In this document: in pieces, positions 52,189 to 63,128 of the stretch | How positions within the stretch are numbered: position 1 is the first letter of the stretch | Layout of the letters: each line of letters starts with the position of its first letter | Made by a program: the position numbers and the translations under genes | Assembly (NCBI GenBank): GCA_019925095.2 | Contig: CM034392.1 | Location: 13,907,887-13,971,886 of the forward strand | Length of the DNA stretch: 64,000 bases | Reading direction: 5' to 3' | Source of the DNA: Dendrolimus kikuchii | Lineage: Eukaryota; Arthropoda; Insecta; Lepidoptera; Lasiocampidae | Notes under the pieces: model-generated | The model's database searches: none | What the model saw: the letters and a program-made list of their open reading frames with translations, nothing else | Told to the model about the DNA's origin: nothing

Positions 52189-55100
52189 ATGTTGTCTAAA
52201 GTTCTATTATCGTCCGATGTAACTTTAGTTTGTATTCAACATGCATTATCTACAGAAAAGGAAGAAATTATGGGGTTGTTAATTGGAGAAGTGAGCTTAG
52301 GGATATGTAATAGTTTTTTTTTCTACAGTATCTTTAAATTACGATAAACGTTGGTTCCGCTCTTTTGTAGGTCCATAATGATGGTAATCTCGTATCAATT
52401 GTATCGTCAGTCATATTGCGTCGATTGGATAAAAAACCAGATCGAGTCGAAATATCTGAAGAGCAACTGGTGCAGGCTACATTGAAAGCGGAAGAGTTGG
52501 CTGCTGAAGTAGGAAGACCACTTAGAGTCGTAGGCTGGTACCATTCACATCCACATATAACTGTCTGGCCTTCTCATGTTGGTATGTATTAAGAAGGCAG
52601 TGTTGGTATTGCATGTTTGCTGGTAGTCATAAATAATGCACCTTAATATCCTTTAATTTAATTACTCCCCTTCTGTTTAAAGCGCAGTGATGTATTTCAC
52701 AGTCATTTAATATCATTGTTAGAATCAATTAATTTGTTAAATTTTTTCATAAGATTAAAAAAGATTTCACTTCAAAACTAATACAAAATATAAAGTACTT
52801 TCAGAAGTCTGCCGAGAATGTAGATATGCTATTATACACAGGTAGCATTTTGTTGAGGTTTTTAACAACTTCGCTGCCAACTCCACATATGCGGGGTGTC
52901 GGTCGCATGCGGAAGTCCAGCCCCTCATATGTGCGGGCTATGTCTATTGAATTTCTATAGGCCAGTATGCGGCCGGCACTGTGCAAAAACCGTAGCATAG
53001 TTTATGGCCTCCCATGCAACGGTCGTAAAATTTTTTTTTTTTTTTTTTTTTTTAATCGGCAGACAAACACACATATTGTATATCCCCAAATTAAGCAAGT
53101 TACGCTTGTGTTATGGGTAATATACAACGGACTACTCTGGGGCCGATCCCAGACACCCAGACCATAGTAAATAAAGGAGAAAATACGTTTCCGAAATTTA
53201 CTATACCAGGAATCGAACCCGGAGCCTCTGCGTTGTAGTGAGTTAGGCCGGCAAAGGCTTAGCCCGCTGAACCACAGAGGCCGTCAAATTATTATACAAG
53301 TATTGGTTTTCGGATTGGGACAGTATTGTATTGTTATTCGTGGGGTCGAATTGTACGTAAAAATGAGTGACAGTGTTTGCGGCATATAAGGCAGAGAATT
53401 AGTCACAATTTGCCTCTTGATGAGTGATATTGAAAATGAATTGTTAGCTGACGATGGCAGCGACAATGACTTCTTTCTTGACAATGGTGATGATGATGAG
53501 GATGAGGAAGTATCGGATATATAAATAACTGTTTTTAATGTTTTATAATTTTTATAGACATTTCTTTTATTTAGATATATAATTTCATTTGTTATGTAAA
53601 ACTTTAATTAAAATAGTTGATTTTCAAGTTAAATTTATGTTAGATTTATTGTTTGAAATTTAAAAGCTGATCTCTTGTATTCGTAAGTGAAATGTAAAGT
53701 AAATTGGAATAATTTTTTAGTCTAATACACATAGAAATGTAAGTGCAGTGTTTCTATAATGTTATGATTATTAGAAATAAAGAAAATTGTGATTTTTATA
53801 TAAATAAACATTAATTTAAATTGAAATAGATAGCTCTGCGTATGTGCGGGTCTGGCATAGGGATTGAAATTTCAATTCCCTGTGGCAGGCCTGCTTATGT
53901 GCAGACTTGATAAATAACATCAATTCCATACAAAATATCATTATTATGTATAGTTATGCTAATTTATTATATTATCTGGCAACATAGCAGTTAAACAGAC
54001 TTGAAAAATATTTTGGCCATACATGTGTCACCAGAAATTTCAGCCGGCAGCGAAGTAGTTAACAATATTATTAGTAACAAGCAAAATAAGTAAGTACGGT
54101 ATGTGCAACATTAACACCTAAAAGGAATATATTGGTAAATAGCATCATATATCAAGCTAGCTTGAACATAATACAATTTGTCAATCATCAACAAAATTTG
54201 GTATTTGTAAAATTACAAAATTCAACCATGTGTGTTTCATCCATCATAATTATGCATATAATAAAAAAACCAATGTTTAATTCTACCACCTTGATATTTC
54301 TTTCTTATTTCTGATTTGTCCACTTCATGGTTAATAAATTAAGAGGTCTACAATTTAAAACTATGAAATTATAATATCTTCCCATTTGAACTTAAATAAA
54401 AATTCTTTATAAGACAATAACATTATGATTTTTAATGAACTGACTACATACACAACTACGTACACTGAAATAATCCATCTCTCACTTATATATATGAGGG
54501 ATCACTCATAATTTCACAACTCCCATTCAGTACAGCATATAGAATACACCTCCCTGTCAATTTTACTCAAATCCACATTGCAATTTTATTCAAATATGCA
54601 TTGTCAATTTTATTTAAATATACATTGTCAATTTTGTTCAAATAGGAATTGTCAATATCTGAGAATGATGGTTGCATAAACAGCCTGTCTACAATATGAT
54701 TATCTAAGGATTCTGTCTTTGCCAAAATTGTTACAGAACCATAAAAATTAGCTTTGGTTTAGGAATTTGAAAAGTAGTCTTGTTTTCATTTTTGTTAAAA
54801 AGTTCCAAATGTTTTAGATCTTGCTACTCAATCCATGTATCAGAGAATGGAGCCAACATTTGTTGGCATAATTTTTGCAGTATTCCTCACAGACCAGGCT
54901 ACAAAAGCACCATCGGTAAACATTTTAAAATTTTATAATGATCAACATTATTTTAGTTTTTATCCATGCAGGAACGGAGAAAGAATACAATTTCCTGCGG
55001 CCGGGCGGCCTGTCATAAGAGGCGACAAAACAGCCCACAGCCAGGTGGTAGGGTATTTGCTCGACTGGATGGCGACCACCCCTGCTCTAGAGTATGCCAC

Positions 55101-58100
55101 CATAACAACATTGTGTTGTGTTCCGGCATTAGTGACCAGGTTCCAGTCTTCCTTAAGAAAGCAGCAGCGCATTTGTAGCACCTTTGGTGTTGCAAATGTC
55201 CATAGACGATGGTAACCGCTTTCCATCAAGTAGGCCATCTGCCTATCTGCTGAACTCCTGCAATAAAAATAAAAAAAAAGTTGCACCTCACTATATTTTA
55301 AATATTATAAATTATAAAATCTGTATTTCTATTAATAACTACAGCAGCAACCTTTTGTCTGTGATTGAAAATTACCTTATTATATTGGAAATAAGTGAGC
55401 CTTAAAAACATTAGTTAAAAAACTTGAATGCTTTCAGGTACAGATAACATGTTTTCAGTCTGTAAATGAGGGCTCCAGTCAAAGTAGAAGAGAAATACAG
55501 ATGGAAATAACAAATAATAATGATTCTTTATTATTTAGTAACTTTGAAGTAAGTACAGGGTCATGAAACTAAAAATGTTAAATAATTCCTAAACAAATTA
55601 TCTTTCATAAGTGAAATTTAATTAAAAAAAAAAAAAAAAAATTTAGTGAAACTTAGCAGTTGTCATCCTTGTGTTGCTTGGTAATATTTATATAATACTA
55701 GCGGACCCGACAGAATTCGTTCTGTCAAAAAGATTTGGAATGTGGCAGTTTTATGTTCCTACCTATTTTATACATACATACATAACTTCACGCCAGTTCC
55801 CTTGCGGGGTAGGCACGAACAACAGAGCGCCATTTAGGCTTATTCTTACACACCTCACTTGCTTCTTTGACATTCATAACTCTTGTCATGCACGCTCGTC
55901 TGTTCTTAACGCTCCTGACATCACCTTCTGGTAGTACACGATCAATTTGATCATGGAAGGTGTGTCGTGGCCTTCCACGACTTCTGCATCCATCCACTTT
56001 TGCATTGTATATCTGTTTATTCATTCTTTCATCATGCATTTTTTCCACATGCCCGAACCACCGGAGCATTCCTTTCCTTACCTTCACCCCGACACTCTCT
56101 TTCAGACCAACTCTCTTTCTTACTTCGGTATTACGAACGCGGTCCGCGAGCGTCACTCCGCAGATTTTGCGCAGTGCTCGCATCTCGACCGCGTTTACTC
56201 TACTTTCATGCTCTTTCTTCCATACCCAACTCTCGCTTCCATACGTGAGCGTAGGTACCAGCTCCGCGTTTTGTACGAGCTGGGCCTTCTGGCTGAGGTT
56301 CTTAGCGCCTAGAAGTTTACCTAACGCTCCATTCAAACTATTCCGCAAATTCACTCTTCTTTCTATATCAGCGGTGTACCTTCCATCCCTGCTAAAAGCA
56401 CATCCAAGATATACAAACTCATTCACTTGCTCCAGCATAACATCATCGACCATTATCCTTGCATTCGTTCTGGTTTCTTCTCTTTCAAACACCATAACCT
56501 TTGTTTTCTTCGCATTCAAATGTAAGCCTCTCGCCTGACAGTCATCTTTCATCATTGTGACTAGTGTTTGCAGTTCTGATGGCGATTCGGCTAAAAGCAC
56601 GACATCATCCGCATAAAGCAAGGTGCTCACAACTAGATCACTTATCCGCACCCCAACATCCATCAATCTTATTCTCTGGAGACAATCGTCCAGGTATAGG
56701 ATGAACAGCAAAGCCGACAGCACGCAGCCCTGCCGGACGCCAATATTGACGTCAAACCAGGGCGACGGGCTGCCATCCACCCGCACGCATGCCATTACAG
56801 TCCTCGTAAGTGGATTGCACAGCACGCATCAATTGGCCATTAATCCCATATCTGGGCAATATGTCCCAGAGGTCCTTCCGCACAACCCTGTCAAATGCTT
56901 TCTCTAGATCCACAAAACCGCAGAAAACCTTCCGGCCCCAGCCAGCTGCTTCTCTACGATATTGCGGAGAGAGAAAACTTGATCCATACGTCCCCTTCCA
57001 TTTCTGAAGCCACCTTTTGCATCCCACAATAATCCATCGGATACCACTCTCATTCTCTTATTTTATAGCCGGGACAAAAAATTCTCCTGAACAGAAGCGT
57101 CACCCTGGTGATAGGGCGGTGTGTGGGGTTCAGCTCGGGTGACCAAAGTATCTTCGCTTGCACGAACTTTGGCCACCCTTCTGGGACCCACTTGACCAAC
57201 CAAATTGAATAGTCACAAAATGTAAGAGCTATAGATCATTAGTACTAATTTTCAATTTGGTCGGCTTCGCGATATTATTTCTTTTGTTTTAGTTTCGGTA
57301 CGCGACATTAGATCCTCCAACGCGCACACGCACACTGTTTTGATAGATATTATTGAATTTGAATTTTGTGCAGCGGTAATAAAGTGTAAATTGACTCTTT
57401 AGCGTTAGGAATACACCTACATTGGTTAGACAACAGTGAAAGCTTGTAATTTAATATGAATTTTATTAAATAGCAATAAAGTTCAAATTGCTGTACATTT
57501 TAGTTAGAAAACGTTTGTATGTGAAAAAGAAAAGGGCTGTTTTTAGGGTTTTCCCGGCAATTATTCGAATTTTTCTCGCCGTAAAAACCTTCCTTGGACT
57601 TCAACGAACATTAAAAAAAAAGATTTGGCCAAATTGGTCCAGGCGTTGTTGAGTTATGCGCTTACCAACACATTTTGCGATTCATTTTTATTTATATAAT
57701 ATTGAGGTATAAAGGTTAGTAAGTAACATTTTGAAATGTCTCAAGAGAAGTTTCAATGTTTTAAATGACAAAAAACTATGTACCATATTAAAAGAAACAA
57801 AGTATATCTATTTCAATAAGAAACTAAGCTTTATATTTATAAGATGAAAAAATGCAATTTTTTTAAACAAACAGCTTTTCACCACCTATATAATTATGAT
57901 TTCAGATTTTAACACAGTTGCCAGCAATATTAAAAGAAGAAGAAGATGAAGCATTCAATATGGAGGCCTGCCAAAGTGATACAGATGATATTTTAAACAA
58001 ACAACACAATGCAGCAGTCAGGACAATTGCAATAGGACACATTGTGGATAAAGTAATTTTATCTCATATACAAATATTGTTTATAAAGCAGCTTTGGTTA

Positions 58101-59344
58101 AAATAACTATTTTATACTGGGACAAGTTCATGTTTGACACATTTCACTAAGATAATAATAATTCAGAAATAAAGTAACATTTACATGTCATAATTAATAA
58201 TACACATGTATTTACATAGCTGTTTAATTAAACCATCTAAGGCTTATATTAGTTCACTTGCAAACCAGTACTTGAGATAATAATTCAGCCATATCACTCA
58301 TTTGGTGGAACAATGATGTTATTGAAATTTTTAATGTTAAAACCTGCATCAATACAGCTCTAATATATAGTTGCTTACAAATTCATTAAAGAACTCCAAA
58401 AAAACACATTAATTGTTCTTCTTTATAAATGCAAAACTGGTAATTACGTTGATGTTCTACCAAGTGTTATACGAAAAATAATTTTTGGATGTATAAGGTT
58501 TTACAGTTTTAATTATTATGTTTTGATGCACTGGTTTGCCTTCCTTAGGTAGAATACAAAAGTCCGTATTATGTACATATTAAACTCCTTTGTTGGACAT
58601 TAATTTTACAAATAACACAGAACATACATACATAACTTCACGCCAGTTCCCTTGCGGGGTAGGCACGAACAACAGAGTGGCATTTAGGCTTATTCTTACA
58701 CACCTCACTTGCTTCTTTGACATTCATAACTCTTGTCATGCACGCTCGTCTGTTCTTAAGGCTCCTGACATCACCTTCTGCTAGTACACGATCAATTTGA
58801 TCATGGAAGGTGTGTCGGGGCCTTCCACTTTTACATTGTATATCTGTTTAGTCATTCTTTCCACATGCCCGAACCACCGGAGCATTCCTTTCCTTACCTT
58901 CACCCCGACACTCTCTTTCAGACCAACTCTTTTTCTTACTTCGGTATTACGAACGCGGTCCGCGAGCGTCACTCCGCACATTTTGCGCAGTGCTCGCATC
59001 TCGACCGCGTTTACTCTACTTTCATGCTCTTTCTTCCATACCCAACTCTCGCTTCCATACGTGAGCGTAGGTACCAGCATCGCGTTGTGTACGGCGAGCT
59101 GGGCTTTCTGGCTGAGGTTCTTAGCACCTAGAAGTTTACCTAACGCTCCATTCAAACTATTCCCCAAATTCACTCTTCAACACAGAACACTTCTTATAAA
59201 ATATTTTACTTATTACAGATGTCAAGACCAATGTTAGAAGCACTAGTTTCCCGAAATATAATGAACAGTGTGCGATTGAGAGCACTAAAGATGCAGCATA
59301 AAGATATGATGTCAAAGTTGGAAAATATTTCTACTAATGTTTAG
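52189..59344 (+). CDS. BRCC36: Lys-63-specific deubiquitinase BRCC36, complete, six exons
   Basis: Exons: 52189-52290, 52371-52581, 54818-54915, 55438-55548, 57906-58052 and 59219-59344 (TAG), 795 nt, 264 residues. All introns are GT-AG and all phases agree. The MPN+/JAMM catalytic signature is complete: HSHPHITVWPSHVD carries the two zinc His and the Asp, whose codon spans the second intron, and the catalytic Glu lies in EEIMGLLIGE. The C-terminal half includes ILTQLPAILKEEEDEAF and a helical tail used to pair with the scaffold ABRO1/Abraxas. BRCC36 cleaves K63-linked ubiquitin in the cytosolic BRISC and nuclear BRCA1-A complexes; in insects a BRISC-type role is more likely (inference). It is shorter than the ~316-residue human protein but typical for insects. 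Introns 2-5 hold transposons. Confidence 0.95.
52862..54062 (+). mobile_element. PiggyBac-like element, non-autonomous
   Basis: Both ends are TTAA (52862-52865 and 54059-54062), followed inward by matching inverted ends (caacttcgctgcc at the left, reverse complement of ggcagcgaagtag at the right). Subterminal motifs 'tatgtgcggg' repeat near both ends (52925-52945 and 53838-53905). A 34-codon frame at 53420-53524 encodes an acidic peptide (MSDIENELLADDGSDND..., then Asp/Glu run) like the N-terminus of piggyBac transposases. The catalytic part is deleted. A tRNA-type SINE is inserted inside. It lies in BRCC36 intron 2. Confidence 0.75.
53025..53285 (-). mobile_element. tRNA-derived SINE inside the piggyBac-like element
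   Basis: Reversed, it begins with a tRNA-like head: A box TGGTTCAGCGGG (53274-53263, 11 of 12 consensus positions) and a perfect B box GGTTCGATTCC (53219-53209). It ends in a 20+ nt poly(A), seen as T at 53031-53053. The body blocks match 33110-33345. It inserted after the piggyBac-like element. Confidence 0.88.
54550..54660 (+). repeat. Tandem ~28-bp repeat, four units
   Basis: Units of the form 'attgtcaattttattcaaatatgc' repeat about four times with increasing divergence at both ends. It lies in BRCC36 intron 2, ~160 bp before exon 3. Confidence 0.8.
54962..55280 (+). mobile_element. Short non-LTR element, family A, copy 4
   Basis: It starts atccatgcaggaacggag (54962) and ends ctgctgaactcctgcaataaaaataaaaaaaaag (tail to 55280). 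It is full length compared with the copies at 2526, 5188 and 9829. It lies in BRCC36 intron 3. Confidence 0.8.
55773..57058 (-). mobile_element. RTE-like LINE, 5'-truncated, with 9-bp target duplication
   Basis: The minus strand encodes RT from GFVDLEKAFDRV (~56920) through GVRQGC (~56735) and LLYADDVVLLA (~56620). The thumb/C-terminal tail follows (LVPTLTYGSESWVW, RALRKICGVTLADR, RWFGHVEKM), ending at 55788. A frameshift near 56800 splits the RT. The 3' end is a (tatg)n tail (55773-55785). TATTTTATA is present at 55764-55772 and 57059-57067. The clade is not certain (RTE-type by tail and coding style). It lies in BRCC36 intron 4. Confidence 0.85.
57540..57720 (+). repeat. Helitron-like repeat end
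   Basis: Contains 'ttcccggcaattattcg', 'gccgtaaaaaccttccttgg', 'ggtccaggcgttgttgagttatgcg' and 'tatttatataatattgagg', the usual 3' portion of the dispersed family. It lies in BRCC36 intron 4. Confidence 0.5.
58625..59178 (-). mobile_element. RTE-like LINE, short copy, with 11-bp target duplication
   Basis: Nearly identical to the 3' 550 bp of 55773-57058, with two small internal deletions relative to that copy. It begins in the same (tatg)n tail. AACACAGAACA flanks it at 58614-58624 and 59179-59189. It ends 40 bp before BRCC36 exon 6, so the exon's branch point and polypyrimidine tract remain in host sequence. Confidence 0.9.
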
Positions 59345-59432
59345 GTGGAAATTCATAAAATATATGTTAAAACTAAGTAATATATTGAGTTTCTATTTAT
59401 AAAAAACTGAAGTAAGATTTGCCATTTGCTGA

Positions 59433-59438
59433 AATAAA
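59433..59438 (+). promoter_or_regulatory. Candidate polyadenylation signal of BRCC36
   Basis: AATAAA lies 89 bp after the BRCC36 stop and 64 bp before the RETREG stop on the other strand, so cleavage would fall close to or inside the RETREG terminal exon. Confidence 0.55.
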
Positions 59439-59501
59439 TCACTGCGGTATTAGTTAAGAATTTTCGTCTTAAGGGTTCTGTTGAGCAGTGACTATTTGAT
59501 G

Positions 59502-62500
59502 TTATAGATCATTCGTATCAACCATTTCAAAACCATCTGATGAGTCAATACTTGATACACGTTTTCTTTTACCGTCCACTTCAGAATTCATTATATTTGC
59601 CACAGCTCCTGTTAAATTCCAAATAGCATTGTAGGCACTACTACTCCATGTACTTTGTGGCTCCATAACTTTTAACGTGGATTTAAGTTGTAAAGTATCC
59701 CTTGGCTGATCTATAAAATATAACATGCATTATAAATTTTAATGTACAACCCATACTATATACATCTTAATATAGTTTTCTACAAAGTTTCAGTTTCATT
59801 CATTGTTAATCTGTATATTTTTTACAATATTTCTTTTCTTTTAAATACTTTTAATAACAGGCCAAGCAAGAGAGCTTAAGAGGTGCAAACCTCTTCCAGA
59901 TATCAAATGTGTGAGGAGCTTTTTGCTTACTAGATTATGACAATCTACTAATGTTAATTATTATTGGGTAAGCATAGCCTATGGTGTACATAGTGTATAT
60001 TTTATCATAAATAATGTTAATACTCCAATAGAATACAGTTCATAAGGATAAAGGCTTAGCTGAGTTTACACCTAGTTCTTACCCAATGGTATGTACTCAT
60101 CCTCACTGGAATCTGAAGTTTCAACATCTTTCTCCAAAGTATTTATTGTGTTTATAGAGAAATTTGTTACAAGGGAACTGCTGTTTTCAGAACTATCACT
60201 AGCCTCCTCTATAAGCATGTCTTCAGGCTTCCAAGATTCTAAAATAATAGTAGAATAATTGATATTTCTAAAATTGAGATACATTAATGATCGGACTTCT
60301 GGGAAACACACTCATGTGCAATACAAATCAATAAAAATAACTTTTCTTTGATTAATACTGAGCATGCTGTGGCAGCAAATTGATATATTAGCACTTAGTT
60401 CTGAAGAGAATTATAATATAAATTCATGTATTAGTAAAAGACTTGGTGGATACTCTTAAATTCATTTTAAAAGTGCAGTGACCTGAATTAATATAATTAT
60501 TATCTATATACTATAATACAAATAGTTTCTAGATATAGATAGAAATATATTGCACATAAAACATATGGTTAAAACATTATTGTAATTTTAATAAAATAAA
60601 TTACCAAATGCCTGTTTGTCATCAAGGGCTTGGTTAGTCAATTCTGATTCAATAGATAACAGCTTTAAATCTACTTCGGATACTTTAGGGATGAGATTTT
60701 CAAATTCATTGTCTGACTCTGCAAGAAAAAGTAGTACAGTTTTACACTATTAAAACTTTCATATGTATCTGCCCAGTAGACCAATTTTAGTAGAGCAACA
60801 CAGTATATGAATCATATAAGGGGGACAGAGGTAAGAATGCATAGCAAGCATCAATGCCTTTTGTAATTGCTAATAAAATTTAATATAGATTATTTACATG
60901 TTGGAGAGTGGTCTGATTACTTTGCTCATTGAAAACTGCCAAGCAAAATTATAATTAGTATAAAATTGTAAGTTTGTGACTTGTAACATTTGTGTTGTTT
61001 AAAGAGGGCCAAACTTTCTGAAATTGTCATGAATTTTATATTTTAATAGATACTAGACATGAAACCACTTACCAATATCATACTGAAAACATCTTACTAG
61101 CCTTTGTAACAGAAGAACAAGTTTTTGAGCTACACATACAAACATACAAAAACAGTATAATATTGTGTAGCCACTAAAATAATGTCCTAAAAAGAACACC
61201 ACTAATAAAATGATGTTAATTATTAGAAAAGCCTGAAAAGATAAAATATTAATTCAAAAAAGTTTGATTAATACTATTGTAACATTGTAAATCCAAGGTA
61301 TAATTATTTGACAAATATAAAAACTGCCTGAAGATAACAGATTTTATATAGATAGATAACACTTTATTGTACACCATTACAGAAAATTTACCAACTGTAA
61401 TAATCACAAAATAAAAAGCCCAATTTGACACTTAAGAATGTCTACAGAACATAACTTTGAATGAAATCAACAAAACTGAAAGTTAATAACAATAAATTTA
61501 TTTCGTTGATAATATATGTATTTTTAAAGTGAAACTTCTATATAAACAGGAAGTCTTAGGATTTTTCTATCACGAAAAAGCGTTACGGCCGCATGGACGA
61601 GGGGCATAAATTTAGACTAGACGTGGTGAGAGGAGGCATAATTTTAGAGTATACAATGGATGCATTTTTTGGTTCTGGATTGAATTCAGTTTTTTTGTTT
61701 GATAAAATAAAATATGTTTAAATAAAAAATGCATTCATTAAAATGTACCTAACCTAATCAAATTATAATTTGCAGTAAATCTGCGAAAAATCGAAATGTG
61801 TACTGGGGGACACGTAAAACTTCAATTTAAAATTTTGTTGTGATTGGTTTTGTCACTTGTCAGTTGCCATTTCTTTTTCCACTTGTCGGTTGAAGTTTCA
61901 CTTCTACTATGTATCCCAGCACACATTTCGATTTTTTACTGGTGCATTACATAACGTTATAAAACATATTTAATTTATTATTTTCCTCCAAATAGCACGA
62001 AATTTTTATTAATTCTGTTATGTCTATGCATGTATGACGAAGTCCCAAAAATTATTATGTTCTAAGGTGTCTTATTTTTAATTTTAGTGTTGCTACCAAA
62101 GGGTTGATGCAATTCATTAACTCAATTTGATTAAAGAAAAAACTATAAGTACATATTTATTTCAAAACCTTAGATTGTTCATGTATTAGTACTAAAACAA
62201 CATTACATTATTGTACATGTATGTATTGAAAAGAAAAATGATTGAATAAAGATATATCATGCGGGTGAAATCATAAAAATTTCAATAGATTAATTGTGGT
62301 GCGTGATAAATGCATGCAGTATGCGAAAGGAGATATGAGACAAAACTTTTGCACTCCATATCGCTTTTGTGAGGTATTTGTGTGACACAAAAAAGTATAT
62401 AACTTAAAATAAATCAAATGATTACACAGTTTTAAAGCAATTTCTCATGATAATCCATTAACTTGTTTAATAATTTGGAGTTTTCAATCCCTAAAATTTT

Positions 62501-63128
62501 GTAATGAGAACTGTCAAATCTGGCTTTTTATTTTGTGATTATTATAGTAGTAATATTTGTAATTGAATTTATTCTTGGCTAAAATAATTTAATTAGAAAT
62601 TTTTTATGTAAGGTAATTTTTAACATGTCATGATGACATATTCACTGATGGTAGACAAGGCAGCTCCAAAGCTCCAAAGAATCAGTGAGCAGAATGCTGA
62701 TTCTGCTCACTGATTCTTTGGAGCTCCCCTGGAGCTTCAAGGCGAACTATACCTGTACTAGAGTTATAGAGATTGTTTCAACAAGTATGTAAAACATTTG
62801 ACATAATAATTTAAAATAATATAATTAAAAAGGTCATAGTTAAAATGATGATACAGTAAAAACAGTTAAGTAGGTACTTAAAAATAAATTTACCTTAGTT
62901 TGATTTCTTTCACTTAGCAGAAGAAGATCAATCATTCGCTTTTTAATCCATTCTTTTATTTCTGCAAATACTGCCTTTAGTCTTCTTCCATCATGTTCGG
63001 CGAGGCTCTTCAGACAACTAGTTCTGTGTTTATACTTCAGCCAAGTTTCAAATGCATCAATTATCACAAGTACAATAATGATGCTCAAAGTTAATTTTAT
63101 TAAAGTTATTTGTCTCTGTACACACACA
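59502..63128 (-). CDS. RETREG: Reticulophagy regulator (RETREG/FAM134), last five exons; 5' end outside the window
   Basis: Exons in transcript order: 63128-62894, 61232-61073, 60718-60605, 60238-60083 and 59710-59502 (TAA), with matching phases, ~290 residues. The first two exons hold the hydrophobic hairpins of a reticulon-homology domain: the tail of hairpin 1 (LIKLTLSIIIVLVIIDAFE), an amphipathic linker, and hairpin 2 (FLIINIILLVVFFLGHYF...LYCFCMFVCVA). A long acidic, Ser-rich disordered region follows, ending in the LC3-interacting region SSDGFEMV (FEMV at 59531-59520), which parallels DDFELL of mammalian FAM134 proteins. FAM134 proteins curve ER membrane and tether it to Atg8 for ER-phagy. 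The first part of the RHD is right of the window. Upstream Ser residues could regulate the LIR by phosphorylation (inference). Confidence 0.85.
61785..61938. repeat. Small MITE with ~26-bp inverted ends
   Basis: gaaaaatcgaaatgtgtact at the left and the reverse complement of cacacatttcgattttttac at the right pair over ~25 bp with 3-4 mismatches. Inside is a second pair (acttcaatt... / ...ttgaagttt). No coding. Confidence 0.6.
62670..62725. repeat. 26-bp perfect hairpin with 4-nt loop
   Basis: Arms 62670-62695 and 62700-62725 are exact reverse complements around gctg. A partial direct copy of the arm start (cagctccaaa) precedes it at 62661 and 'ctggagctt' follows it, hinting at repeated template switching. 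It lies in a RETREG intron. Confidence 0.9.

Larger units (their letters stand above)
61233..62893. other. RETREG intron
   Basis: AT-rich intron with a jockey-like LINE tail relic at 61340-61420 (reversed, 'ataacactttattgtacacc'), a small MITE (61785-61938) and a perfect hairpin (62670-62725). No exon was seen. Confidence 0.5.

Noticed and set aside
55549..57905. A missing BRCC36 exon between REIQMEITNNND... and ILTQLPAIL
   Set aside because: The two exons align end to end with insect BRCC36 (R-x-E-I-x...L-x-x-L-P-x-I-L) without a gap, so no exon is missing.
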